A DNA stretch of 15,272 nucleotides from JBIIUJ01 sp044340025 (GCA_044340025.1 JBIIUJ010000055.1:1-15272); one strand, 5' to 3'. Positions 1 through 7,499 are shown, counted from the first letter of the stretch. Notes: generated by a model from the letters alone, not told the origin. Made by a program: numbers and translations.

Positions 1-250
1 AGGCAGGCCGGGCTGGCTGGGGCGCGGGGTGGGCGCGGGAGCTAGGGCCGGGCTAGGGCTGGGGCTGGGGCTGGGCAGGGGCTGGGCAGGGGCTGGCAGC
101 GCAGACAAGGCAGAGGTTGGGACTACGACCAGGGCTGAGCCCCGGCCTGAGCCTGGGCTGGGCCTGAGCTGGGCCTGAGCTGGGCCTGAGCTGGGGCTGG
201 CAGCGCGGGCTAGGGCTGGGGCTTGGGCTGAAGCCAGGCCGGCGGGGGGG
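1..250. repeat. G-rich low-complexity direct-repeat tract
   Basis: The plus strand is strongly G-rich and built from variants of GGGGCT/GGGCTG. An 11-base unit GGGCCTGAGCT occurs three times in perfect tandem at 160-192. A second 11-base unit GGGGCTGGGCA occurs at 67-77 and 78-88. Longer spaced direct repeats are CGGGCTAGGGCTGGGGCT at 49-66 and 206-223, and GGGGCTGGCAGCGC at 89-102 and 193-206. Because the unit is 11 bases, TGA falls in all three plus frames, so this is not a coding tail on that strand. Runs of three or four Gs separated by one to three bases (about 56-92) fit the G-quadruplex pattern. No gene is supported in 1-300. The tract touches the window edge, so its full extent is unknown. 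Confidence 0.8.
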
Positions 251-303
251 TGTGGACCAAAATGAAGATGCGAACCTCTTTCTCCTTTACCCCGTGAACG
301 GCC

Positions 304-332
304 TTGACGAGAACAAAACAGGATCGTATTGA
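304..332 (+). promoter_or_regulatory. Candidate sigma-70 promoter for the dnaE leader
   Basis: TTGACG at 304-309 is followed, after 17 bases, by TATTGA at 327-332. The -35 is close to consensus; the -10 keeps only the first TAT. The predicted transcript start near 339 would lie just ahead of the small reading frame at 366 and about 165 bases ahead of dnaE. It is the best promoter-like pair I see between the repeat tract and dnaE, and it is a prediction only. Confidence 0.4.
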
Positions 333-365
333 GGCCGGAACAAAGGATGAACCTGGGAGAAGGGC

Positions 366-452
366 ATGGCTCTGGTTCGGGATCTGGCGGCGTTTGCATC
401 GGTTGCCGCGTTTTCTGCCGTCACTTGGGGATGGCTATCGGTTTTGGGGTGA
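366..452 (+). CDS. Possible 28-residue hydrophobic microprotein upstream of dnaE
   Basis: A short frame starts at ATG 366 behind a good Shine-Dalgarno stretch (GGAG at 356-359, six bases before the ATG) and stops with TGA at 450-452. The 28 residues begin MALVRDLAAF and continue with an almost uninterrupted run of Ala, Val, Phe, Ser, Leu and Trp, including a WGW pair near the end. One arginine and one aspartate sit near the N-terminus. This looks like a single short transmembrane helix. It lies 50 bases upstream of dnaE and just downstream of a candidate promoter, so it could be a leader gene co-transcribed with dnaE. I do not recognise a family. A chance frame cannot be excluded at this length; codon conservation in relatives would decide. 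Confidence 0.4.
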   Translation: MALVRDLAAFASVAAFSAVTWGWLSVLG

Positions 453-502
453 CGCGACAGCACGGAGCGCCTTAGGACGATTAGCGCAGCCAAGGAGAGG
501 CG

Positions 503-3500
503 ATGTTGCGGCCGGAGTTTGTTCATCTGCGGGTGCGCTCGGCCTATTCGCTCCTCGACGGTGCGATGCCGGTCAAGAAGATCGCCGAAATCGCCGCCGC
601 CCAGAAGGCCCCGGCGCTAGCTGTCTGCGACCTGGACAATCTGTTTGGCGCCCTGGAGGTGTCCGAGGCGCTCTCTGAAAAGGGGATTCAGCCTATTCTG
701 GGTTGCGCCCTTTCGGTGCAAGCCCGGCCGCCCGGCCCTGGCGCCGCCGGTAGCGCGGATGGTGTCGTCGCGCTCCTTGCGCAGAACGAGACCGGTTGGC
801 GCAATCTGATGGCGCTTGCGAGCGCTCCCTATCTGGGACCTGCCGCGGCGCAGCGCTGCGTGCCGCTGGACCTCCTCGCGCGGCACAGCGAAGGGGTGAT
901 CGCCCTCACCGGCGGGCATGGCGGACTGCTGAACGCCCTTTTGGCCTCGGGCAGAATAGCCGAAGCGGAAGCAGCGCTCGATGTGCTCGCCAAAGCGTTT
1001 GAGGATCGGCTCTACATCGAACTTCAGCGGCACGGACGGGCCGATGAAGCCAAGGTGGAGCCCCAGCTGACAGCTCTGGCCTACGCCCGCGACCTTCCGC
1101 TGGTCGCGACCAACGATGTGCGGTTCGAGACGCGGGGGCGCCACGGGGCGCATCAGGTTCTTAGCTGCATCGCGGCCGGCCTGACCATCGGCGCCGAGCG
1201 TGCGAATGCTTCTACGCCGGAGCAGTACTTCAAGAGCGCGGAGGAAATGGCCGCCCTCTTCGCCGATTGCCCGGAAGCGCTGGCCAACACAGTGGAGATC
1301 GCGCAGCGGTGCGCCTGGCGTGCGCCAGTACGAGCCCCGATCCTCCCCCGCTTCACTGGCGCGCAAGGCCGCGATGAGGCCGAGGAACTGGCCGTTCAAG
1401 CACGAGAGGGTCTGAAAGCGCGGTTCGCCAAGCATCCGCCGGCTGCCGAGGAGTCCGTTTACTGGGAACGTCTGGAGCACGAAATCGCGGTCATCACCGC
1501 CATGCAGTTTCCCGGCTACTTCCTGATTGTTTCTGACTTCATCAAATGGGCGAAAGCTCAGAAAATCCCTGTTGGCCCTGGCCGGGGGTCGGGGGCGGGC
1601 TCTCTGGTGGCCTATGCTCTAACGATCACCGATCTTGATCCATTACGCTTTGGTCTGCTCTTCGAGCGGTTCTTGAACCCTGAGCGGGTGTCGATGCCGG
1701 ACTTCGACATCGACTTCTGCCAGGAGCGGCGCGGCGAAGTGATCGCTTATGTCCAGCAGAAGTACGGCGCCGATCGGGTTGCGCAGATCATCACCTTCGG
1801 CACGTTGCAGGCGCGCGCGGTCGTGCGCGACGTGGGCCGCGTGCTGCAGCTTGGCTTCAACGAAGTGGACCGGCTGGCCAAGCTGATCCCGGCCAACCCC
1901 GCCAATCCTGTCCGGCTTGCTGAGGCGATCGCGGCGGAGCCCCGGCTTCAGGAGGCTCGCCGCTCGAGCGATAATGTCGCTGCATTGCTTGATGTGGCGC
2001 TGGAGCTTGAGGGCCTCTATCGCAACGCCTCCACCCATGCCGCCGGCGTCGTGATTGGAGACCGCCCCCTGGTGGAGCTGTCCCCGCTGTATCAGGATCC
2101 CCGTTCGGAGCTTCCAGCGACCCAGTTCAACATGAAGTGGGTGGAACTCGCCGGTCTGGTGAAGTTCGACTTTCTGGGCCTCAAAACGCTCACCGTCATC
2201 GATCGGGCGTTGCGCCTCATCGCCAAGTCGGGCGTCACCCTCGATCTCGACGCGGTCACTTATGACGATCCGGCGACGTACCGGATGATGGCCTCGGGCG
2301 CGACGATGGGCGTGTTCCAGCTGGAAAGCCAAGGCATGCGCGACACGCTGCGCAAAATGCAGCCTGATAGTCTGGAAGACATCATCGCGCTGATCTCCTT
2401 GTATCGGCCTGGTCCGATGAAGAATATCGATCTCTATTGCGCCGTCAAACAAGGTCGTCAGAAACCCGATTACCTTCATCCCCTTCTGGAGACGGTGCTG
2501 AAGGAGACGTTCGGCATCATTATCTATCAGGAACAGGTGATGCAGATTGCGCAGATCCTGTCTGGATACTCTCTCGGTGAGGCGGATTTGTTGCGCCGCG
2601 CCATGGGAAAGAAGAAAAAAGAGGAGATGGAAGCGCAAAAAGCGCGCTTCATCTCCGGCGCCGCGGCCAATGGGGTGGACAAGGCGCTGGCCGACCGGAT
2701 TTTCGAACTGGTGAACGAGTTTGCGGGCTATGGGTTCAACAAGAGCCACGCAGCCGCCTATGCCGTGATCGCCTACCAGACCGGCTATCTGAAGGCCAAC
2801 CATCCTGCCGAGTTCATGGCCGCCTCCATGAGCCTTGATATCGATGACACCGACAAGCTCGCCGCTTTCGTGCAGGAGAGCCGCAAGATCGGCCTGACGA
2901 TCCTTCCGCCGGACGTGAACAGGTCTTTGGCCGACTTCGACGTTCAGGAGGGTGCGGTGCGCTATGGTCTTGGCGCGGTGCGCAACATTGGTCTGGCCGC
3001 CATGGAGCAGGTGGTGGCTACGCGCGAGGCTGAGGGCCCGTTCCGCGACCTTGAGGATTTCGCGAGCCGGATCGATCCAAAGTCGATCAACAAGCGGCTG
3101 TATGAAAACCTGGCGCGCGCTGGCGCGCTTGATCCGCTGGAACCGAACCGCGCCCGGGCTCTTGCTGCTGCTGACGCGGTTCTGGGCGCAGCTCAGCGGG
3201 CTGGGGAAGATCGCGCACAGGCGCAGGCGAGCCTGTTTGGCGATGCAGCCGAGCCCGCGCGTCTTTCCCTGCCTCAGGCGGCGCCCTGGTCTGTGCAGGA
3301 GCGGCTGGATCAGGAGTTCGCAGCCCTTGGCGCCTATCTCTCCGGTCACCCGCTTGAGGATTTGCGCGGCGCGCTGGAGCGCAAGCAAGTCGTGTTCGCC
3401 GAGGACTTGCGCCATCGCGTCGCGCCGGATGGCGCCGCCGTCTTCCGCATGGCCGGGATCGTCCGTGTAAGGAAGGAGCGACCAGCACAGTCGGGCGGCA

Positions 3501-3931
3501 AGTTCGCCTGGGTGACGTTGTCTGATCCCAGCGGCGAGTTCGAGGTGATGGTGATGCCCGAGACGCTCGTGATCGCGCGCGATCTGCTCGATGCCGGCAA
3601 GGGCGTGCTGTTGCGGGTAAAGGCGCGCACCCGCGAGGGCGACCTGAAACTAACCGCCGACATGATAGAGCCGCTGGCCGACGCGGACCTCTCGGGCTGC
3701 GCCGGGCTGAAAGTCATCCTGGACAGTCCGGCGGCGGCGGCGGCCGTAAGCCGGATCGGTCAGCAAATCCGGGCAAGCGGGGCCAAGGCTCAGGGAGAGT
3801 TGCGCCTTCTGGCGCCTCTGGCGGGCGGCGGCCAGGTGGAGATCGTCTGCCCAGGCCGATGGCCGGTGGATGTTTCGGCGCGGCGGGCGCTGAAATCGGC
3901 CGCTGGCGTCGCCGAGGTGCTGGAGTTCTAG
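503..3931 (+). CDS. dnaE: DNA polymerase III alpha subunit (replicative polymerase)
   Basis: This is the catalytic subunit of the chromosomal replicase, 1142 residues against 1160 in E. coli. The N-terminal PHP domain (about 5-280) starts FVHLRVRSAYSLLDG. The C-family polymerase core follows: the catalytic aspartates lie in PDFDID (D400, D402) and in KFDFLGLKTL (D556), and GPGRGSGAGS in the palm is intact. A helix-hairpin-helix region lies near 830-900. QASLF at 908-912 matches the beta-clamp-binding pentapeptide, and an OB fold follows (about 985-1060). The PHP positions that hold metal-binding histidines in proofreading-active enzymes are arginines here (R10, R12), so editing presumably depends on a separate epsilon subunit. 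The start at 503 is supported by AAGGAG at 492-497, five bases upstream. Certain at family level. Confidence 0.98.
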   Translation: MLRPEFVHLRVRSAYSLLDGAMPVKKIAEIAAAQKAPALAVCDLDNLFGALEVSEALSEKGIQPILGCALSVQARPPGPGAAGSADGVVALLAQNETGWRNLMALASAPYLGPAAAQRCVPLDLLARHSEGVIALTGGHGGLLNALLASGRIAEAEAALDVLAKAFEDRLYIELQRHGRADEAKVEPQLTALAYARDLPLVATNDVRFETRGRHGAHQVLSCIAAGLTIGAERANASTPEQYFKSAEEMAALFADCPEALANTVEIAQRCAWRAPVRAPILPRFTGAQGRDEAEELAVQAREGLKARFAKHPPAAEESVYWERLEHEIAVITAMQFPGYFLIVSDFIKWAKAQKIPVGPGRGSGAGSLVAYALTITDLDPLRFGLLFERFLNPERVSMPDFDIDFCQERRGEVIAYVQQKYGADRVAQIITFGTLQARAVVRDVGRVLQLGFNEVDRLAKLIPANPANPVRLAEAIAAEPRLQEARRSSDNVAALLDVALELEGLYRNASTHAAGVVIGDRPLVELSPLYQDPRSELPATQFNMKWVELAGLVKFDFLGLKTLTVIDRALRLIAKSGVTLDLDAVTYDDPATYRMMASGATMGVFQLESQGMRDTLRKMQPDSLEDIIALISLYRPGPMKNIDLYCAVKQGRQKPDYLHPLLETVLKETFGIIIYQEQVMQIAQILSGYSLGEADLLRRAMGKKKKEEMEAQKARFISGAAANGVDKALADRIFELVNEFAGYGFNKSHAAAYAVIAYQTGYLKANHPAEFMAASMSLDIDDTDKLAAFVQESRKIGLTILPPDVNRSLADFDVQEGAVRYGLGAVRNIGLAAMEQVVATREAEGPFRDLEDFASRIDPKSINKRLYENLARAGALDPLEPNRARALAAADAVLGAAQRAGEDRAQAQASLFGDAAEPARLSLPQAAPWSVQERLDQEFAALGAYLSGHPLEDLRGALERKQVVFAEDLRHRVAPDGAAVFRMAGIVRVRKERPAQSGGKFAWVTLSDPSGEFEVMVMPETLVIARDLLDAGKGVLLRVKARTREGDLKLTADMIEPLADADLSGCAGLKVILDSPAAAAAVSRIGQQIRASGAKAQGELRLLAPLAGGGQVEIVCPGRWPVDVSARRALKSAAGVAEVLEF

Positions 3932-3942
3932 GCAGGGCCGGC

Positions 3943-3970
3943 TTGGCGCTGGCCATTGCGGCGTTATCCT
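3943..3970 (+). promoter_or_regulatory. Candidate promoter for the crotonase gene
   Basis: TTGGCG at 3943-3948 and TATCCT at 3965-3970 are separated by 16 bases, each matching the sigma-70 consensus at four of six positions. Transcription would begin near 3977, giving a leader of about 46 bases before the ATG at 4024. It lies in the 92-base gap after dnaE, where no convincing terminator is visible, so read-through from dnaE is also possible. Confidence 0.35.
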
Positions 3971-4023
3971 GAGGCCACACACAAGGTCGACCGCACGAAG
4001 GGCGCCAGCTCAGGGAGAGACGC

Positions 4024-4911
4024 ATGGCCGGGCCGCAATTCCAGACGCTGACGCTTGAGGTCGCTGATCGCATCGCCACGATCACCCTCAACCGGCCAGA
4101 CAAGATGAACGCGTTCACGGGGCAGATGATGCTCGACCTCATCGCCGCGTTCGATGCGACCGACGCCGATGACTCGGTGGGCGCGGTGATCGTGACGGGC
4201 GCCGGGCGGGCGTTCTGCGCGGGGGCCGATCTGTCGGCCGGCGCGGCGACATTCGATTACGACAAGCGGCTCGAACGTGAGCCCGAACGCGCCGTAACCG
4301 AGGAGGAGAGGCTGCGCGATGGCGGCGGCCGCGTGACGCTTCGGATCTTTGAAAGCCTGAAGCCCGTGATCGCGGCGGTCAACGGGGCCGCCGTCGGCGT
4401 GGGAGCCACGATGCAGCTGCCGATGGATATTCGCCTTGCTTCCACGGAAGCGAAGTTCGGGTTTGTGTTCGCCCGGCGCGGCATCGTGCCGGAGGCGGCT
4501 TCGAGCTGGTTTCTGCCGCGGGTCGTGGGCGTCTCCACGGCGCTGGAGTGGTGCTATTCGGGCCGGGTCTTTTCCGCCGCCGAGGCGAAGGAGCGCGGAC
4601 TCGTCCGCTCGCTGCATGCGCCAGACGAACTCCTGCCCGCGGCCCGCGCCCTCGCGCGCGAGATCGTGGACAACACCGCCCCGGTCTCGGTCGCGCTGAC
4701 CCGTCAGATGCTTTGGCGGATGCTGGGCGCCGATCACCCGATGGAAGCGCACAGGATCGACAGCCGCGCCGTCTATGCGCGCGGCCAATCCGCTGATGCG
4801 CGCGAGGGCGTGATGAGCTTTCTGGAAAAGCGTGCGCCCGCCTATCCCTGCACTGTTTCGGCCGACATGCCGGATTTCTATCCGTGGTGGCCGGAGCGGC
4901 CCTTCACCTGA
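4024..4911 (+). CDS. Crotonase-superfamily enoyl-CoA hydratase/isomerase, isomerase-type active site
   Basis: The 295-residue protein has the crotonase fold signatures: ITLNRPDKMNAF (about 20-31), the oxyanion-hole segment GRAFCAGADLS (61-71) and NGAAVGVGA (120-128). By eye alignment with rat mitochondrial hydratase, the two catalytic glutamates of true hydratases are replaced: Thr129 stands at the first and Phe149 at the second. A glutamate is present instead at E157 in VPEAASSW, where enoyl-CoA delta-isomerases and PaaG-like enzymes carry theirs. The likely role is shifting double bonds in acyl-CoA intermediates, or a related crotonase reaction, in fatty or aromatic acid breakdown; the substrate cannot be read. 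The C-terminus ends with an aromatic and proline-rich PWWPERPFT. AGGGAG at 4012-4017 supports the start. The gene converges on the kinase gene with only seven bases between stop codons. Confidence 0.9.
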   Translation: MAGPQFQTLTLEVADRIATITLNRPDKMNAFTGQMMLDLIAAFDATDADDSVGAVIVTGAGRAFCAGADLSAGAATFDYDKRLEREPERAVTEEERLRDGGGRVTLRIFESLKPVIAAVNGAAVGVGATMQLPMDIRLASTEAKFGFVFARRGIVPEAASSWFLPRVVGVSTALEWCYSGRVFSAAEAKERGLVRSLHAPDELLPAARALAREIVDNTAPVSVALTRQMLWRMLGADHPMEAHRIDSRAVYARGQSADAREGVMSFLEKRAPAYPCTVSADMPDFYPWWPERPFT

Positions 4912-4918
4912 TCGGGCC

Positions 4919-6238
4919 TCAGGCCGCGCCCGCCGGCAAGCGCAGCGTGGCGCGCAAGCCCCCCAGCGGGGAGCGATCGAGCGTCAGGTCGCCGCCGTGG
5001 CTGCGGGCGAGATCGCGCGCGATCGCAAGGCCAAGCCCCACCCCCTTGCGGTTCTGCGAGCGGGCCGCGTCGAGACGGACGAAGGGCCGGAACGCCTCTT
5101 CGATCCGGTCGGGCGCGATGCCGGGGCCATTGTCTTCCACCTCGATCAGGATGGATCGGCCGCGCCGCACCGCCTGCACCCGCACAGCCTCGGCGTGGCC
5201 GATCGCGTTGTCGATCAGATTGCCCACGACGCGGCGGATCGCGCCGGGGCGCACCACGGCGCCAAGGTCGCCCTGCGCGGAGAAGGCGATTGCGGCGCCG
5301 GCGCGGCGCGCATCGTCCACTGCGGCCTCGGCAAGTTGGCCGAGGTCTGCAGCCTCGGGCTCCTCCACCCACTGACCCCGCGCAAAGGCGAGATATTCGT
5401 CGAGCATCGCCTCCATCATGTCGAGGTCGGCCTTGGCGGCGGCCACATCCTCCGAGGCCGGCATCAGCGCGAGTTGCAGCTTCAGGCGGGTGAGCGGGGT
5501 GCGCAGATCGTGGCTGACGCCTGCCAGAAGCTGGGTGCGCTGCTCGATATGGCGCTGGATGCGGGCGCGCATGTCGAGGAAGGCGGCCGCGGCCTGGCGC
5601 ACCTCGCGCGCGCCGGCGGGCTTGAAGTCCACCGCCTCGCCGCCCTTCCCGAACCGTTCGGCCGCATCAGCGAGCGCAGCGATCGGCCGGACCTGATTGC
5701 GGATGAAGATCACCGCCAGGGCGAGCAGGAGCCCGGTCGCCACCACCACCCAGAACAGGAACAGGCCTGCCGTGGAGGCATAGACCCGATCGCGATAGGC
5801 CAGAAAGCGCAGCACGCCGCCCGGCGCCTCCACCCGGATGTCCACATAGTCGGGATAGCGCGTGGTATCGAACCAGAAGGGCGCATCCAGCGCTTCGGAG
5901 AGGGAGCGCCGCAGCGTCCGGTCGATGGCGGCGAATGCGGAGCGGCGATCGGCTTCGGGCAGACCGGCTCCGGCCTGAAACGCGACCGACAGACGCAAAT
6001 GGGCCTCGGCCTCCTGCTTCAGCGCCGAAAACGTTTCCGGCGTGGGCGCAGCCTCATAGCGCGCCGCAATCAGCGCCACGTCGCCGGCCACCGCCGTCGC
6101 GAGACGGCGCGAGACAGCGTCCCAGTGATCGTTGAAGAAGGCCCAGGTCACCACGATCTGCATCAGCGCGACCGGCAGGATCACGATGAGCAGCGAGCGC
6201 CAGTAGAGCCCGCGCGGGACGAGGTCTTTCAGGCGCAT
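4919..6238 (-). CDS. EnvZ-like sensor histidine kinase, partner of the adjacent PetR-type regulator
   Basis: The 439-residue inner-membrane kinase has a short cytoplasmic N-terminus, a transmembrane helix (about 15-35), a periplasmic sensor region of about 120 residues, a second helix (about 156-180) and a HAMP linker (about 181-232). The H-box is GVSHDLRTPLTRLK with phospho-acceptor H243. The ATP-binding parts follow: N-box NLIDNAIGHA (340-349), G1 DNGPGI (369-374) and G2 GVGLGLAI (399-406). It is the last gene of the petP-petR operon, starting six bases after the petR stop; GAGG lies four bases ahead of the ATG. Adjacency and the EnvZ/OmpR-type pairing imply that it phosphorylates PetR. The stimulus cannot be deduced because the periplasmic region has no recognisable ligand domain. 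Confidence 0.93.
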   Translation of the reverse strand: MRLKDLVPRGLYWRSLLIVILPVALMQIVVTWAFFNDHWDAVSRRLATAVAGDVALIAARYEAAPTPETFSALKQEAEAHLRLSVAFQAGAGLPEADRRSAFAAIDRTLRRSLSEALDAPFWFDTTRYPDYVDIRVEAPGGVLRFLAYRDRVYASTAGLFLFWVVVATGLLLALAVIFIRNQVRPIAALADAAERFGKGGEAVDFKPAGAREVRQAAAAFLDMRARIQRHIEQRTQLLAGVSHDLRTPLTRLKLQLALMPASEDVAAAKADLDMMEAMLDEYLAFARGQWVEEPEAADLGQLAEAAVDDARRAGAAIAFSAQGDLGAVVRPGAIRRVVGNLIDNAIGHAEAVRVQAVRRGRSILIEVEDNGPGIAPDRIEEAFRPFVRLDAARSQNRKGVGLGLAIARDLARSHGGDLTLDRSPLGGLRATLRLPAGAA

Positions 6239-6244
6239 GCCGCC

Positions 6245-6931
6245 TCAGCCCCCGGCGGCGTCGGGCGCGAGGCGATAGCCCGCCCCCCGCACGGTGAGGA
6301 CATAGCGCGGGTCTGCGGCGTCGGCCTCCAGCTTGCGGCGCAGGCGCGTGACCTGCACATCGACCGAGCGCTCCATGCCCAGCGCGCAGCGCCGCGCCAG
6401 CTCCTCGCGCGTGAAGACTGCGCCGGGGCGGCTGGCCAGCACTTCCAGGAGCGAACCCTCCGCCTCGGTCAGGCGGATCTCGGCGCCCGCCCGGCTGAGC
6501 CGCTTGCGCTCGCGGTCATAGGCGGCCTCCCCCAGACGCAGCACGCCGGGCGCGGCCGGCGCCGGGGCGCGACGCAGGATATTGGCCACGCGCAGCGCCA
6601 GCTCCTCCGGCTCGAACGGCTTGGGCAGATAGTCGTCCGCGCCCCGGCGCAGCCCCTCGATGCGGTCCTCCGGCGCGCCGCGCGCCGTCAGCAGCAGGAT
6701 GGGCACGTCGCGCTCGCGCCGCAACGCCTGGGTCAGGCTGAAGCCATCCTCGCCTGGCATCATCACGTCGAGGACCAGGAGATCGAACGTCACCGCATCC
6801 ATCATGCGGCGCGCCACGGCGGCATCGGGCGCGCCCGTCACCTGATAGCCCTTGCCGACCAGATAGCGCTTCAGCAGCGTGCGGATGCGATCGTCGTCGT
6901 CCACGACCAGGATGTGGGCGGGATCGCTCAT
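6245..6931 (-). CDS. petR: OmpR-family response regulator, PetR type
   Basis: The 228-residue protein has a receiver domain (1-122) with acidic pocket D11-D13, phospho-acceptor D55 in LVLDVMMPGEDG, T82 and K104 in PKPFEPEE. A winged-helix DNA-binding domain (about 128-228) ends with VDVQVTRLRRKLE and a VRGAGYRL wing. The start at 6931 is chosen because an upstream in-frame extension would run across petP; from here ATGA gives a four-base overlap with the petP stop, and GGAG lies 11 bases upstream. The order MarR-type gene, then OmpR-type regulator, recalls petP-petR of Rhodobacter capsulatus, where PetR is needed for respiratory and photosynthetic growth. The name is given by that similarity and context. 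Translational coupling to petP is likely. Confidence 0.88.
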   Translation of the reverse strand: MSDPAHILVVDDDDRIRTLLKRYLVGKGYQVTGAPDAAVARRMMDAVTFDLLVLDVMMPGEDGFSLTQALRRERDVPILLLTARGAPEDRIEGLRRGADDYLPKPFEPEELALRVANILRRAPAPAAPGVLRLGEAAYDRERKRLSRAGAEIRLTEAEGSLLEVLASRPGAVFTREELARRCALGMERSVDVQVTRLRRKLEADAADPRYVLTVRGAGYRLAPDAAGG

Positions 6932-7407
6932 CGCCGCGTTTTCTCCAGAATGGCCAGGAAGTCGCGGGCGGCGGCCACCGTCTGCGGGCCGGCGGCGCGC
7001 GAGGCCTCGCCCATGCAGGCGCGCATGGCCTGGGTGGCCTGAGCGAGTGCGGCCTCTCCGGCGGGCGTCAGGGTGAGAAGGCGGGTGCGGCGATCCTCCT
7101 CGCCCCGGGCGCGTGCGATCAGGCCGCGCGCCTCCAGCCCTTCCAGCGTGCGCGCGATCGACTGCTTGGCCACGCCCAGCGCCCCGGCAAGGCCAAGCAC
7201 CGTCACGGGCCGGCCGCGCGCCAGAACCGACAGCGCCCGGAAATCCGCGGCGCCCAGGCCAGCCCGATCGAGCGCGGGCTCCGCCGCCGCCATCAGCGCG
7301 CGCGCCGCCCCCAGAACGAGCGCAACGCCGCGATCCAGCTCCTCCTCGCGCAGATAGAGCAGCGGGGTGGCTGCGATTTGGGCAGGGCTCATATGCCCGT
7401 TGGTCAT
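6928..7407 (-). CDS. petP: MarR-family transcriptional regulator, PetP type
   Basis: The 159-residue protein is a MarR-type winged helix regulator. The DNA-binding core spans about 55-117: VLGLAGALGVAKQSIARTLE is the helix-turn-helix with recognition helix, followed by LEARGLIARARGEEDRR and TRLLTLTPAG, the typical wing with the DxR motif. Flanking helices would form the dimer interface. It is the first gene of a minus-strand operon and overlaps petR by four bases. The start at 7407 has AAAGG 11 bases upstream; a second ATG lies five codons further in (7392). The gene is divergent from ilvE, and its promoter region overlaps the ilvE promoter, so it may regulate both directions. PetP is the name of the matching gene beside petR in Rhodobacter; the assignment is by family and position. 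Confidence 0.85.
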   Translation of the reverse strand: MTNGHMSPAQIAATPLLYLREEELDRGVALVLGAARALMAAAEPALDRAGLGAADFRALSVLARGRPVTVLGLAGALGVAKQSIARTLEGLEARGLIARARGEEDRRTRLLTLTPAGEAALAQATQAMRACMGEASRAAGPQTVAAARDFLAILEKTRR

Positions 7408-7408
7408 G

Positions 7409-7436
7409 TTGACAGGCGCCTTTCACGCCCAACAAT
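7409..7436 (+). promoter_or_regulatory. ilvE promoter, overlapping the petP start region
   Basis: A perfect TTGACA at 7409-7414 is followed after 16 bases by AACAAT at 7431-7436 (four of six). Transcription would start near 7443, giving a leader of about 64 bases. The -35 lies two bases upstream of the petP start codon. The same -10 bases read in reverse (CATTGT, 7437-7432) form a possible petP -10, with TTGCCA (7461-7456) as its -35 and an 18-base spacer. An imperfect inverted repeat, GTTG at 7408-7411 with CAAC at 7430-7433 and GGCG at 7415-7418 with CGCC at 7426-7429, covers the ilvE core promoter and is a possible PetP operator. Confidence 0.55.
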
Positions 7437-7480
7437 GCAGACGCAGCCTCGTTTCTGGCAAGCAAACCGCGCAAGGCCAA

Positions 7481-7499
7481 TCCTTTGTGCGGCAAAGGA
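7481..7499 (+). promoter_or_regulatory. Hairpin burying the ilvE ribosome-binding site
   Basis: TCCTTTG at 7481-7487 pairs perfectly with CAAAGGA at 7493-7499 across a five-base loop TGCGG. The right arm contains nearly all of the Shine-Dalgarno sequence AAAGGAG (7494-7500), which sits six bases before the ilvE ATG at 7507. Folding would hide the ribosome-binding site, so translation may depend on temperature, a protein or an RNA partner. The pairing is read directly; the regulatory effect is inferred. Confidence 0.5.

Noticed and set aside
1..250. CRISPR array or telomere-like array in the G-rich repeats
   Set aside because: Units are 6-11 bases without unique spacers of even length, so it is not CRISPR; the irregular order does not support a telomere.
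1..399. An open minus-strand frame from ATG 399 to the window edge, Pro/Ala/Ser-rich
   Set aside because: The absence of stops is explained by the C-rich repeat complement; there is no domain, and it overlaps the dnaE leader and its promoter. Sequence beyond the edge could revive it.
304..678. A 124-codon plus-strand frame overlapping the dnaE start
   Set aside because: It overlaps dnaE by 176 bases in another frame, has Arg-rich shadow composition and lacks a good ribosome-binding site.
1643..3415. A 590-codon minus-strand frame inside dnaE
   Set aside because: It lies opposite the polymerase catalytic core and shows no recognisable motifs or ribosome-binding site.
4832..7042. A 736-codon open frame on the plus strand opposite the kinase and petR
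   Set aside because: It is antisense to two genes with complete, ordered kinase and receiver motifs; long antisense frames are normal at this GC content. Its translation is His, Arg and Gln rich without domains.
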